Assembly: GCA_019118745.1 (NCBI GenBank)
Contig: DWYJ01000101.1
Coordinates: 1 to 38,765, forward strand
Direction of reading: 5' to 3'
DNA length: 38,765 nt
Source of the DNA: Candidatus Desulfovibrio gallistercoris
GTDB lineage: Bacteria; Desulfobacterota; Desulfovibrionia; Desulfovibrionales; Desulfovibrionaceae
Notes under the pieces: model-generated
Database searches by the model: none
The model's input: the letters and a program-made list of their open reading frames with translations, nothing else
What the model was told of the DNA's origin: nothing
Shown here: one piece after another, positions 29,045 through 37,652 of the stretch
Layout: each line of letters opens with the position of its first letter
Numbering within the stretch: position 1 is the stretch's first letter
Made by a program: the position numbers and the translations under genes

Positions 29045-31960
29045 CTAGCCTTGCAGCAGACGGGCGATCTCTTCGCGCAGGATGCGGGCCGCCGCTGAGG
29101 CAGCAGCCTTTTCGATGCGCTCGTTGAAAGCCGGCGTCAGTTCGTCCAGGCGCTTTTCCAGCGCGTCCAGACGGGCGGAGACGCTGCGAGCCTGCGTTTC
29201 CAGCTTTTCCAGACGTTCCGCCAGTTCTCCGGCATCGTTCGTGGCCGTCGCCGCGGCTTCCGCCGCTTCCATACGGCCGGACAGTTCGTCCAGACGGCTC
29301 TGCACCGCGCTCTGCGCGGCTTCCACCTGCTCCAGACGCTCGGTCTGTTCTCCGGCGTCCTTGGCGACCGTCGCCGCGGCTTCCGCCGCTTCCACACGGC
29401 CGGACAGTTCGTCCAGACGGCTCTGCACCGCGCTCTGCGCGGCTTCCATCTGCTCCAGACGTTCCGTCTGTTCTCCGGTATCCTTGGCGGCCGTCGCCGC
29501 GGCTTCCGCCGCTTCCACACGGCCAGACAGTTCGTCCAGACGGCTCTGCACCGCGCCCTGCGCGGCTTCCATCTGCTCCAGACGCTCCGTCTGTTCTCCG
29601 GCGTCCTTGGCGGCCGTCGCCGCGGCTTCCGCCGCTTCTATACGGTCGACCAGCTCCTGACTGCCCGTCGCCAGACCATCTTCCAGACTGCCGAGCCGCT
29701 CCCGCGTTTCATTGACAAAGGCTTCAAGGACTTCCAGCCGATCCACCAGCGGAGCCAGATCAGCGGACGGCGCAGCGGCATCGGCCGCCGGAGCCTCCAC
29801 GGACGCGGCTCCCGGCATCTCGGCGACAAAAACAGTTTCCTCCGCGTTTTCCGGCTCGATGACTTCGGCGTCCTCCACCGGCACGGCAGCATCAACAAGT
29901 GCGTTCTCCTCTGCCGGGGCATCTTCCGCCTTTACATCCAGATCCGCCAGCATGTCATCGGCAGCCGCGGCCGCAGGTTCGGCCTCGGCTTCCGGCGCAG
30001 CGGACGCCTCGCCCAGCGCGACATCCAGATCCGCCAGCATGTCGTCGGCAGCCGCGGCCGCAGGTTCGGCCTTGGCTTCCGGCGCGGCGGGCGTCTCGCC
30101 CAGCGCGGCATCCAGATCCGCCAGCATGTCATCGGCAGCCGCGGCCGCAGATTCGGCCTCGGCTTCCGGCGCGGCGGGCGTCTCGCCCAGCGTGGCATCC
30201 AGATCCGCCAGCATATCGTCAGCAGCCGCGGCCGCAGGTTCGGCCTCGGCTTCCGGCGCGGCGGGCGTCTCGCCCAGCGTGGCATCCAGATCCGCCAGCA
30301 TGTCATCGGCAGCCGCGGCCGCAGGTTCGGCCTCGGCTTCCGGCGCGGCGGGCGTCTCGCCCAGCGCGGCATCCAGATCCGCCAGCATGTCGTCGGCAGC
30401 AGCGGCCGCAGGTTCGGCCTTGGCTTCCGGCGCGGCGGGCATCTCGCCCAGCGCGGCGTCCAGATCCGCCAGCATGTCGTCGGCAGCAGCGGCCGCAGGT
30501 TCGGCCTTGACTTCCGGCGCGGCGGGCGTCTCGCCCAGCGCGGCGTCCAGATCCGCCAGCATATCGTCATCCGCAGAGGAGGCAGAGGGAGCAGGAGCCG
30601 CCTTGCTTTTCTTTTCCAGCGCGGCAAGCTCTTCCGTGAACATGTCGTCCAGATCCGGCAACGCATCCGCGCCCGCAGACGATCCCGCCGGTACGGCATC
30701 GAGCATCGCCGCCATCTCATCCACGGTCGGCGGCACCGCCGCCTTTGCCGGAGCAGCCGGGGCGGTCGCGGCGTTCAGCAGAGCATCAAGATCGGCCGTA
30801 TCCGCATGGGCGGCACTTTTCTGCGGCGCAGGGGCCGGAGCGGCCTTTCTGGCCGGAGCCGCCGGAGCAGCGCCTGCCGGGCCTTTCGATTTGGGGGCTG
30901 CCGAAGCCGCCGCATGCGGCGCAGCCGGGGCGGCCGGGCTCGGGGCCGGCTTGGCTGGTCTGGGAGCGGGTTTCGCCGCCGGTTGGGCGGCCGGCTTGGC
31001 CGCAGGCTTTGGTGACGGCTTGGGAGCCGCCTTGGCCTGAGCAGACTGCGCGGCAGCCTTGGCCTGGGCGGCCTGCGCGGCGGCCTTGGCCTGAACGGCG
31101 GCCTTGGCCTGAGCGGTCTGGGCTGACGGCGCTTTGGGCGCAGGCGCCGTGAGCGGAAGATCCATATCCGACGCCAGCAGATCGTCCAGTTCCTGTTCCG
31201 CCGATTTCCGTTCAGACGGCGCATCCTCAACAGGGGCGGCGGACGGCAACACAGGATCCCCCATATCCGCCATGAGCGAGCTCAGATCCGCATCAAGAGC
31301 GGCTTCGATGTCGTCATCCGGCGAAGGACGCGCCGCAGCGGCAGGCGCACCACTGCTCACATCGCGCAGCAGATCCTCCATCGCGTCTCCCGCAGAAGCC
31401 GCCGGAGCCGCTTGGGGAGCGGCAGGCGCACCGCCGCCCACCTCGCGCAGCAGGTCTTCCATCTCGTCCCCGGCGGGAGCCGCCGGAGCCGGTGCGGGCT
31501 GGGCCGGAGCGGCAGATGCCGGCGGCACTTTGACGCCCGCGGACGAAAGGAGGTCCTCCACCGCGCTGTCCAGCGCCGCTCCTTCCTCAACCGGCGGGGC
31601 CGTGACCGTATGCGGCTGGCTGGGGATATCCAGATGGTTCAGCAGATCGTCCACATCGTCTATGCCGGGCATGACGATCTTTTCGTTGGGATTCTCGTCC
31701 GGCCCCTGGGACGGCGCATCCGGCCCGGAAAGGCTGGGGGAATGGAGTTCCTCCACGCTCTCCGGCGAAGCCGCGCTCTGCCCCATTTCCTGCAGCAGGC
31801 TGCCGATGGCATCATCCGACGCATGCGGGACGTCGTTCAGACTCTGCAACTGTTCGGCCAGACTGTCCTTTTCCGCGGATGAACGGGAAGCCTGGGCGGA
31901 GGGTTCCCCCTCCTCGATGAGGTCGGTCAGGTCAATGATTTCTTCGGTATCAGCCGTCAT
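29045..31960 (-). CDS. 971-residue Ala/Pro/Asp-rich repeat protein, function unknown
   Basis: The product is acidic and low in complexity. It starts MTADTEEIIDLTDLIEEGEP. Residues 1 to about 270 contain spaced short motifs of the form VEDLLxxxG, MEDLLREV and LDDLLAS. Residues about 275-360 are a basic Ala/Lys/Pro region (AQAKAAAQSAQAKAAPKPSP type). Residues about 463-675 are seven full 29-residue repeats starting DDMLADLDAALGE, plus a partial eighth. Residues about 770-940 are a 41-residue coiled-coil repeat (EAAEAAATAAKDAGEQTERL type), three good copies and a decayed fourth, followed by a helical C-terminus ending ILREEIARLLQG. There is no signal peptide or membrane helix, so it is probably cytoplasmic. 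I do not recognise a known family. A GAGG precedes the ATG, and a terminator follows the stop. Confidence 0.78.
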   Translation of the reverse strand: MTADTEEIIDLTDLIEEGEPSAQASRSSAEKDSLAEQLQSLNDVPHASDDAIGSLLQEMGQSAASPESVEELHSPSLSGPDAPSQGPDENPNEKIVMPGIDDVDDLLNHLDIPSQPHTVTAPPVEEGAALDSAVEDLLSSAGVKVPPASAAPAQPAPAPAAPAGDEMEDLLREVGGGAPAAPQAAPAASAGDAMEDLLRDVSSGAPAAAARPSPDDDIEAALDADLSSLMADMGDPVLPSAAPVEDAPSERKSAEQELDDLLASDMDLPLTAPAPKAPSAQTAQAKAAVQAKAAAQAAQAKAAAQSAQAKAAPKPSPKPAAKPAAQPAAKPAPRPAKPAPSPAAPAAPHAAASAAPKSKGPAGAAPAAPARKAAPAPAPQKSAAHADTADLDALLNAATAPAAPAKAAVPPTVDEMAAMLDAVPAGSSAGADALPDLDDMFTEELAALEKKSKAAPAPSASSADDDMLADLDAALGETPAAPEVKAEPAAAAADDMLADLDAALGEMPAAPEAKAEPAAAAADDMLADLDAALGETPAAPEAEAEPAAAAADDMLADLDATLGETPAAPEAEAEPAAAAADDMLADLDATLGETPAAPEAEAESAAAAADDMLADLDAALGETPAAPEAKAEPAAAAADDMLADLDVALGEASAAPEAEAEPAAAAADDMLADLDVKAEDAPAEENALVDAAVPVEDAEVIEPENAEETVFVAEMPGAASVEAPAADAAAPSADLAPLVDRLEVLEAFVNETRERLGSLEDGLATGSQELVDRIEAAEAAATAAKDAGEQTERLEQMEAAQGAVQSRLDELSGRVEAAEAAATAAKDTGEQTERLEQMEAAQSAVQSRLDELSGRVEAAEAAATVAKDAGEQTERLEQVEAAQSAVQSRLDELSGRMEAAEAAATATNDAGELAERLEKLETQARSVSARLDALEKRLDELTPAFNERIEKAAASAAARILREEIARLLQG
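29262..29650 (-). repeat. Intragenic 123-bp repeats (coiled-coil units)
   Basis: Three nearly identical 123-base units encode 41-residue segments of the repetitive protein; a fourth, at the left, is diverged. Adjacent units differ at only a few bases, which points to recent duplication or gene conversion. Confidence 0.8.
29935..30570 (-). repeat. Intragenic 87-bp repeats (29-residue units)
   Basis: A marker, CCAGATCCGCCAGCAT, recurs every 87 bases from about 29938 to 30547 on the plus strand. It encodes the DDMLADLD start of each 29-residue unit. Seven full units and part of an eighth are present and nearly identical. Confidence 0.88.
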
Positions 31961-32090
31961 GGCAGCCTCGCGGGTTAGGACCTTGATAAAGGAAAGAAGG
32001 GTTCTCTAATATAAAACGACAAAAAAGAATAGCAGTTTAGGGGGCAAAAAGCAAACAAGGGGACATGAGGGCCCGGCAGCCGCCCGACAG

Positions 32091-32116
32091 AAAAAAAGCC
32101 GCGACATGGTCGCGGC
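32091..32116 (-). terminator. Rho-independent terminator of the cytochrome c3 gene
   Basis: GCCGCGAC (32098-32105) pairs with GTCGCGGC (32109-32116). On the minus strand the stem is followed by seven T (32091-32097). Confidence 0.9.
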
Positions 32117-32142
32117 CTGAAAGCTGAGAAAAAACGCTCGGT

Positions 32143-32535
32143 CTACGGATGGCACTTGGACTTGGCGCAGCCGGTAAGATCCTTCTTGAGGTCGGGCTTT
32201 TCAGCCACGATCTTGTCGTGGCACTGCAGACAGGTCTGGAACTTCGTGTCCTTTTTGTTGTGCACGACGTAGTAAAGGCTCTTGGTGCCCTTCTTGCCCG
32301 CCAGATCATCATGGCAGCCGGCCGTGGCGCACTTGGCAAAGTTTTCCTTGCCGTCCACCGGATGGTGGCAGACCGTGCACTCGATGGCCTTGTGGGTGCT
32401 GTGGTTGAACTTCACGACCTTCTTGGGGTTGGAGCCCACCATCTCCAGCCCGTCGGCAGGAGCGGCAGGGGCGGCAAACGCGGGCGCGGCAAGGGCCAGC
32501 GACAGCAGAGCAGCCGGGATCAGGGCGAACTTCAT
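32143..32535 (-). CDS. Tetraheme cytochrome c3, periplasmic
   Basis: The 130-residue precursor is a class III cytochrome c, the periplasmic electron carrier between hydrogenases and membrane complexes in sulfate reducers. A signal peptide ends at about residue 21 (LALAAPAFA). Four heme-binding motifs are in the expected order: CTVCH (53-57), CATAGCH (69-75), CLQCH (102-106) and CAKSKCH (123-129), alternating CxxCH and CxxxxCH. Candidate axial histidines are H45, H48, H58 and H92. The mature length of about 108 residues fits type I cytochrome c3. The ATG at 32535 has GAGGAG upstream. It is monocistronic, with its own promoter and terminator. Confidence 0.96.
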   Translation of the reverse strand: MKFALIPAALLSLALAAPAFAAPAAPADGLEMVGSNPKKVVKFNHSTHKAIECTVCHHPVDGKENFAKCATAGCHDDLAGKKGTKSLYYVVHNKKDTKFQTCLQCHDKIVAEKPDLKKDLTGCAKSKCHP

Positions 32536-32613
32536 ACGACATCTCCTCGTTCAGATTGCATCACCAGCGGACGCCCGCACAAGGGCGCCCCACCAGAGAA
32601 CTGGTTCGGACTT

Positions 32614-32642
32614 ACCCTACGCTTCCGGCTGTACCGTGTCAA
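32614..32642 (-). promoter_or_regulatory. Candidate cytochrome c3 promoter
   Basis: On the minus strand a perfect TTGACA (32637-32642) lies 17 bases from TAGGGT (32614-32619). The leader would be about 70 bases. Confidence 0.5.
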
Positions 32643-32743
32643 TGCGCGGAAGCCGCAAGGCCGCCTTGTTCCGTTTTTGTCCCGGCTTGCGCGGGAGCTT
32701 TCACGCGCGGGGAGCCTCCCCCGCATCCCGCTCCGGGCTCGAT

Positions 32744-32880
32744 GGAGCATCCTCCGTTTGGGGCGCGTTGCGTTTCAAGCCATGCGGCCTGTCGTTTCAC
32801 GGAAAGACGTTTTTTTTTTGCACACGCTCGGTCGGCCGCCGCTTCGCGTTTGCCTTTTCCACGACAAAACGCTCCAAACG
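32744..32880 (-). repeat. R1 multi-hairpin repeat, decayed reverse copy 6
   Basis: The copy begins GGAGCATCCTCC. Hairpin IV is GTTTGGGGCGC/GCGTTTCAAGC, which pairs only if several G-U pairs are allowed. The core CATGCGGCCTGTCGTTTC and a 10-T run (about 32810-32819) follow, then the decayed hairpin I region. The rest of the 32536-32952 gap holds the cytochrome promoter and GGGAGG before the next gene. Confidence 0.6.
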
Positions 32881-32952
32881 GCCCGCTCTCCAGCCTTGCC
32901 AGAGCGCGGCACGATGCCGCATACTCCCTGCATCCGACCCGGGAGGATCTCC

Positions 32953-33987
32953 ATGCATGTCGCCCTGTTTGCCGCCTCGCGTCCCCATTACCGCATGGCC
33001 GCCGCCGTCGCCCGGCTGGCCGAAGCCCACGGCGCGTGGCGCAGCCTGATCCTTGATGCCCTGCCTCCGGCTGTCCGCGCCTCCCTGCCCGCACAGGATG
33101 CGCTGCGCACGCTCCGGCCCGCCGCTACGGAAGCGGAGCTCCGCGCCCTGCTGCGGACGGAGCGCCCCGATGCCCTGCTGGTCTTCGGCGGCGGGGAAAC
33201 GGCGCTTGCCGCCGGCCGGGCCGCCCTGGAAGAAGATGTGCCCCTCCTGCATCTGGAGGCGGGGCAGCGTCCCGCCGGCGAGGCCCTGCGGGCCAGCCAC
33301 GAATTTCTGGACAGGGAGGCCCTGCTGCGCTGCTGCCTTGGCGCATCCCAGGCCCGTACGCTGGAAGCCGAAGGCATCGCCGAGGGCGTCTGCGTGACCG
33401 GGGACGCCCTGTACGACCTCTTTCAGGAGGCCTGCTCCGGTCTTGACCCGGCCGCCGCCGCGGCCCGCCTCCAGCTGACGGGCTCCGCCTTCGCGCTGGT
33501 CTCGCTGGACGGCCTGTGGCGGACGGCCTCCTCCGAGGAGCGCCATGCCGCCCTTGCCCAGCTTGCCCAATGGGGCAGCCTGACGGACATGGACATCCTG
33601 CTGCTTTCCGACCTGCCCGCCCTGCCCGCGCCCATGCCGGGCGTTCGTCTGCTGCCCGCGCTGCCGCCGCGGGAGACGCTTTCCCTCCTTTGCGCCTGCC
33701 GCTGCCTGCTGACGGATTCGGACAGCCTGCAACGCGAGGCCTTCTATGCCGGCAAGCGTGCCCTCGTGCCCGCCGCGGCCCATCCGGGACAGCTGGCCCT
33801 GCCGCTGGAAAGCGGCTGGCACAGGCATGCGCCGCTGCATGATCCCGCCGTCCTTGCCGGGCTGACGGATTCCCTGACCGCCCCCTGCCCCCATCCCGGC
33901 CTGCCTGAAGGCAGCGGACGCGCCGTACGGCGCATGGTGGCCGCCGTCGTGGCCACGCTGGCCGACAGGGCGGACGGCCTGCTATAA
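32953..33987 (+). CDS. UDP-GlcNAc 2-epimerase-like protein (WecB superfamily)
   Basis: The 344-residue product has the GT-B-like layout of UDP-N-acetylglucosamine 2-epimerases. The segment PLLHLEAGQRP (about 97-107) matches the family's HVEAGLRT motif, 'GVCVTGDALYDLF' matches the VTGNPxxD region, and 'LTDSDSLQREAFYAGKRALV' matches TDSGGxQEEA. Several of these are altered (QRP for LRT, SDS for SGG), and the protein is shorter than typical WecB, so it may act on another sugar or be inactive as an epimerase. GGGAGGATCT precedes the ATG. It is the first of three plus-strand sugar genes. Confidence 0.72.
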   Translation: MHVALFAASRPHYRMAAAVARLAEAHGAWRSLILDALPPAVRASLPAQDALRTLRPAATEAELRALLRTERPDALLVFGGGETALAAGRAALEEDVPLLHLEAGQRPAGEALRASHEFLDREALLRCCLGASQARTLEAEGIAEGVCVTGDALYDLFQEACSGLDPAAAAARLQLTGSAFALVSLDGLWRTASSEERHAALAQLAQWGSLTDMDILLLSDLPALPAPMPGVRLLPALPPRETLSLLCACRCLLTDSDSLQREAFYAGKRALVPAAAHPGQLALPLESGWHRHAPLHDPAVLAGLTDSLTAPCPHPGLPEGSGRAVRRMVAAVVATLADRADGLL

Positions 33988-33991
33988 CAGG

Positions 33992-34042
33992 GACTTGCCC
34001 CGGCCCGGCCGGAAAATTTTGCTTTCCGTGCCGGGACAAGTC
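33992..34042 (+). other. Long imperfect hairpin between two cistrons
   Basis: GACTTG-c-CCCGGC pairs with GCCGGG-a-CAAGTC, and an inner GGAAA/TTTCC extends the stem, giving about 17 pairs around a short A/T-rich loop. No T-run follows, so it is not a normal terminator. It may mark a processing or stability site between the epimerase-like and GT2 genes. Confidence 0.55.
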
Positions 34043-34117
34043 TGCTACCCATACCCTGAAACGCGTTCCCGCCCGGCAGGTCAGGCCGGACGCCAGCCCA
34101 TTTTTCGGGAGACCACC

Positions 34118-35245
34118 GTGAGCACTCGTCAGCCTTGTGTTTCCGTCATCATACCGGCGTACAACTACGCCCGTTTCCTGCCTCTCGCCGTCCAGAGCGC
34201 CCTGCAACAGCGGGGAGAGGACTTCAGCGTGGAAGTCATCGTCGTGGATGACGGCTCCACGGACGATACCGCCGAAGTGGCGGCGGGCCTTGCGGGCATC
34301 CGTTACATCCATCAGGAGAACCAGGGCCTTTCCGCCGCCCGCAATACGGGCATGCTGGCGGCGCGCGGGGACTTCCTGCTGTTCCTGGATGCCGACGATC
34401 TGCTCGCGCCGCAGGTGGTGTCCACCCATCTGGCCGCCTTTGCCCGCCACCCGGAATGGTCGGTCAGCATCTGCCTCTGCCTCCAGCTTTTCGAGGACGG
34501 ATCCCAGCCCAATTCCGTCTGGCCGCTGTACGCCGGACATATCGACGTCCACATGTGCAATGCCAACGTCTCGCCGGTGCATACCTACATGATACGCAGC
34601 GAGGCGGCCCGCGCCGTGGGGCTCTTCGATACGAGCCTCAAGGCCTGCGAGGATCAGGATTTTTGGCTGCGCTGTCTCTTCGCCGGGCATGTCTTCGGCG
34701 TCAATCCCGACGGGCTGGTCATCTACCGGCGGCACGGCGAGAGCATGACCTCCAACGTGGTGCGCCAGTACATCCATGACGCGGCCATGCATTTCCGCAT
34801 CGGCAACGGACTGGACACGGCGGCGGACTTCCCTCCTTCGGGCAAGTTCGCCGGCTGGCTGGCCCATGCCACGGGCTGCCTTGCCTGCGCCGCGGTCATC
34901 GGACTGCTCACGCCGCCCCTGAGCCGCAAGCTGTTCCTGGAGTGTCTGCGCTCCCTGGAAAAGGCGCTCAGTCTCGAAGCCTCGCGAAGCAGTCAGGCCG
35001 GGATGGCCGCCATCCAGCAGTTCTATGCCTCGTGGCTCCTCTACAAGCGACGGGAGGCGCTGGCCGTCGTGCCGTCCGACCTGCGCCAGGATCTCATCCG
35101 GGCGGTCGACGAGATGCACGCGCTCTTTCCCGGCATACAGGACGACGACTCCCTGCTGGAGACTATCGAGGCCCTGAACAAGCGGCTCATCGTGGACCCC
35201 GCCGTCATGTTGCGCACGGCGCACCGTTACCTGCGCCGCCGCTGA
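34118..35245 (+). CDS. Family 2 glycosyltransferase
   Basis: The 375-residue product has a complete GT-A catalytic domain in its first 230 residues: VSVIIPAYNYARFLPLAVQSAL, VIVVDDGSTDDT, 'NQGLSAARNTGMLAARGDFLLFLDADDLL' with the metal-binding D-A-D, and 'ACEDQDFWLRCLFAGH' with the ED base motif. The C-terminal 140 residues are helical and not assignable. It probably adds a sugar to a surface polysaccharide, LPS or glycoprotein. The start is GTG at 34118 with GGGAG upstream. It lies 130 bases after the epimerase-like gene and 43 bases before the next glycosyltransferase. Confidence 0.88.
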   Translation: MSTRQPCVSVIIPAYNYARFLPLAVQSALQQRGEDFSVEVIVVDDGSTDDTAEVAAGLAGIRYIHQENQGLSAARNTGMLAARGDFLLFLDADDLLAPQVVSTHLAAFARHPEWSVSICLCLQLFEDGSQPNSVWPLYAGHIDVHMCNANVSPVHTYMIRSEAARAVGLFDTSLKACEDQDFWLRCLFAGHVFGVNPDGLVIYRRHGESMTSNVVRQYIHDAAMHFRIGNGLDTAADFPPSGKFAGWLAHATGCLACAAVIGLLTPPLSRKLFLECLRSLEKALSLEASRSSQAGMAAIQQFYASWLLYKRREALAVVPSDLRQDLIRAVDEMHALFPGIQDDDSLLETIEALNKRLIVDPAVMLRTAHRYLRRR

Positions 35246-35288
35246 AACCTGTCCTGAAAACCCTGCTGCCCGCCGTACGGGAGGTCAC

Positions 35289-37490
35289 ATGCGCATCCTC
35301 TGTCTGGCTGTCCTGCTGAACACGCTGCCCCAGCTGCTCAAGAAATTCGACGCGGAAGTCCGCCGCCTGCGCGAACTGGAACCGGATACGCACGGTTTCG
35401 TCCTCGGCCCCGGCACGCCGCAGGAGATGCGGGGCTACAGCTTCCGCTGCCTGTGCCGCCCCTTTGACCGCGCCACCTACATGAACGCCGCGCAGGCTCT
35501 GGCCGAGAGCCTGCGCCCGGACGTCATCTTTTTCCGCTATCCCTGCGCCACGCGCCAGCTGCTGCGCTTCATGCGCGCCGCGCCGCCGGTCATCTTCGAG
35601 CACAACACCACCGAAGAGACGGAACTGCGCCATCAGGAGCTGGTCAATGAACGGCTGTGGGGCAATGCCTCCCTTGCCTATGCGGCGGGCTTCAGCGGCG
35701 TGACGGAAGAGATCAACCGCTACGAGCTCTCGCGCGTCGATCATCCCGTGCCCACCTTCATGCTGGGCAACGGCATAGAGCCGGAGGCCGTCCCCGCTCT
35801 GGACTTCCATCCTCCGCAGGATGCCGTCCACATGCTGAGCGCCGCGCACTTTTCCCACTGGCACGGTCTGGAACGCCTGCTGGCGGGCATGGCCCAATAC
35901 CAGGGGCAGGAACGTTTCGTGCTGCATCTGGCGGGCGAGGGGCCGGATCTGGAGAAATACCGCCTCCTGACCCGGCAGTTGCGGCTGGGAGACGCCGTGC
36001 GCTTCCACGGCCAGCTCGAACAGGACGCGCTCTGGCAGCTGGCAGCCGCCTGCCACGTGGGCGTGGGCGCGCTGGGCCGCCACCGCACCAACATGTTCCA
36101 GTACGCGGCCCTCAAGCATCGTGAATATTGCCTGCAGGGGCTGCCCTTTTTTTTCAGCGGCAGCGACGTGGATTTCATGCCCCTGCCGCCCTTTGCCGCC
36201 GCCGTACCCGCCGACGAGAGCCCCATCGACATGGAGATGGTGCTGCGCCTGGCCCGCCTGCCGGAAGAACAGCCCGACATCCGCCGCCGGATGCGGCAGT
36301 ATGCCGAGGAGCATTGCGCCTGGCAGGGCAAGATGCGGCGTCTGCACGCCTTCATGGGCGAAGTGCTTACCGCCCGCAACGGCTCCCTGCCTCCGCAGCG
36401 TCCCGCCCTTGAGGTGGAAGGCCCCACTCCCGCCACGGTGCGCCCGCTGCTGACGCTGCCCGCGTCCGACGCGCCTTCCGCCGAGGCCCTGACCGCCGGG
36501 CTGCACAGCCTGTTGCGGCAGCAATACCGCTCCGGCCCCGCTCTCTGCCGGGATGTGGCCGTGGCCGGACCGGCGGACTGGCTCGATCAGGTCCGGCGCA
36601 CATGGGAGGCGATCAGCCCCGCCTATGCGGACGTCCCCACCCTGCTGACCCTGCCGCAGGCGGAAGGGGCCGGACCCTGCGCCTGCTGGAATGCGGCGGC
36701 CGAAGCGCCGGGCACGGAAGGCTATGCGCCGCAGTGGCTGCTCCCCCTGCTGGCCGGGGACGTGCTGCGTGAGGACATGCTGGAAGCGCCGCAGCAGGCC
36801 GTACGCCATCAGCCCGAAATAAGCTGCATCAGCGCCCGCACCAGCGGCCCGGACGGTCAGCCCTGGAAGCCCCGCGGCTTCCGCACGCTGAAGCTGGGCC
36901 GGGAAGAGGCGGAAGCCTGTCTGCTCATCCGCCGTTTCCTCTGGCAGGCCGTGGGCGGCATGCGGGATTGTCAGCCGCTGGGCCTCACGGACTGGCTGTT
37001 CTGGCTGGGCTGTCTGGAAGAAGGCGCCATCCGCCGCAACCTGCCCCGCACGGGCATCGTGCGCGCCGTGCCCGCGCCGCAGCCGCTGGCCGAGGCCGAA
37101 GAGATGGAAGCCCTTTCCCAGATGGTCATTCGCCGCACGAGCATCTTCCCGGCAAGTTCGGTCATCAAGGCGCATGAGATCCTTGCCGGGACGGTCTCCC
37201 TCCGTTCGCCCGACGCCCCCGAACTGGCGGCCCTTGAGGCGCGCTGGCCGGAAGAGGCGGGCTGGTTCGCCCTCTACCGCGGCCTGCTGCATGAAGGCGC
37301 GGGCCGTCTGCCCGAAGCGCTGCTGCACTACCGGCTCGCCGCGCAGCACGATGGATTGGACTGGCAGCCGTGGCTGCGCATGGCGCACCTCCATGCCCGT
37401 CTCGGCCAGCGTGCCCGCGTGGCGGAAGATGTCCGCCGGGCGCTGGAGCTGCGCGCCGGACTGGAGGAATTCCTGCCCGCCGGGGCCTGA
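35289..37490 (+). CDS. Multidomain glycosyltransferase: GT4 domain, degenerate GT2-like domain, TPR-like end
   Basis: The 733-residue product appears to have three parts. Residues 1 to about 370 form a GT-B glycosyltransferase: 'VIFEHNTTEETELR', 'HWHGLERLLAGMAQY', 'LHLAGEGPDLEKYRLL' and 'QYAALKHREYCLQGLPFF'. Residues about 380-640 resemble the second half of a GT2 domain ('CACWNAAAEAPGTEGYAPQWLLPLLAGDVLREDMLEA', 'RRFLWQAVGGMRD', 'LTDWLFWLGCLEEG'), but the metal-binding DxD is replaced by LAGD, so this part is probably inactive. Residues about 665-733 are helical and TPR-like ('EGAGRLPEALLHYRLAAQHDGLDWQPWLRMAHLHARLGQ'). GGGAGG precedes the ATG. The gene ends the cluster; no clear terminator follows. 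Confidence 0.8.
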   Translation: MRILCLAVLLNTLPQLLKKFDAEVRRLRELEPDTHGFVLGPGTPQEMRGYSFRCLCRPFDRATYMNAAQALAESLRPDVIFFRYPCATRQLLRFMRAAPPVIFEHNTTEETELRHQELVNERLWGNASLAYAAGFSGVTEEINRYELSRVDHPVPTFMLGNGIEPEAVPALDFHPPQDAVHMLSAAHFSHWHGLERLLAGMAQYQGQERFVLHLAGEGPDLEKYRLLTRQLRLGDAVRFHGQLEQDALWQLAAACHVGVGALGRHRTNMFQYAALKHREYCLQGLPFFFSGSDVDFMPLPPFAAAVPADESPIDMEMVLRLARLPEEQPDIRRRMRQYAEEHCAWQGKMRRLHAFMGEVLTARNGSLPPQRPALEVEGPTPATVRPLLTLPASDAPSAEALTAGLHSLLRQQYRSGPALCRDVAVAGPADWLDQVRRTWEAISPAYADVPTLLTLPQAEGAGPCACWNAAAEAPGTEGYAPQWLLPLLAGDVLREDMLEAPQQAVRHQPEISCISARTSGPDGQPWKPRGFRTLKLGREEAEACLLIRRFLWQAVGGMRDCQPLGLTDWLFWLGCLEEGAIRRNLPRTGIVRAVPAPQPLAEAEEMEALSQMVIRRTSIFPASSVIKAHEILAGTVSLRSPDAPELAALEARWPEEAGWFALYRGLLHEGAGRLPEALLHYRLAAQHDGLDWQPWLRMAHLHARLGQRARVAEDVRRALELRAGLEEFLPAGA

Positions 37491-37607
37491 GCCCGTAACG
37501 GCTTTGCGCCACGCGCCGTCATCCGCTGCCGGAGATGTTTTCTTTTTCGCCGCCGGATCGCGGCCGCTGCCCGGCATCTGGGCGTGGTCGCCTGCGCGGC
37601 GAGCGGC

Positions 37608-37652
37608 AGGGGGTGAGAGGGGCAGGCCCCTCTACACCCCCTACGACCCCCG
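37608..37652 (+). repeat. R4 hairpin repeat, left copy
   Basis: A hairpin, GGGGGTG-a-GAGGGGC with GCCCCTC-ta-CACCCCC, is followed by CCCCCTACGACCCCC (37638-37652). The same 15 bases recur inverted at 38272-38286 beside another G/C hairpin. Confidence 0.6.

Noticed and set aside
29712..31040. 442-codon Ser/Ala-rich plus-strand frame with repeats
   Set aside because: It is the antisense of the repetitive protein; the repeats exist only because the real gene repeats.
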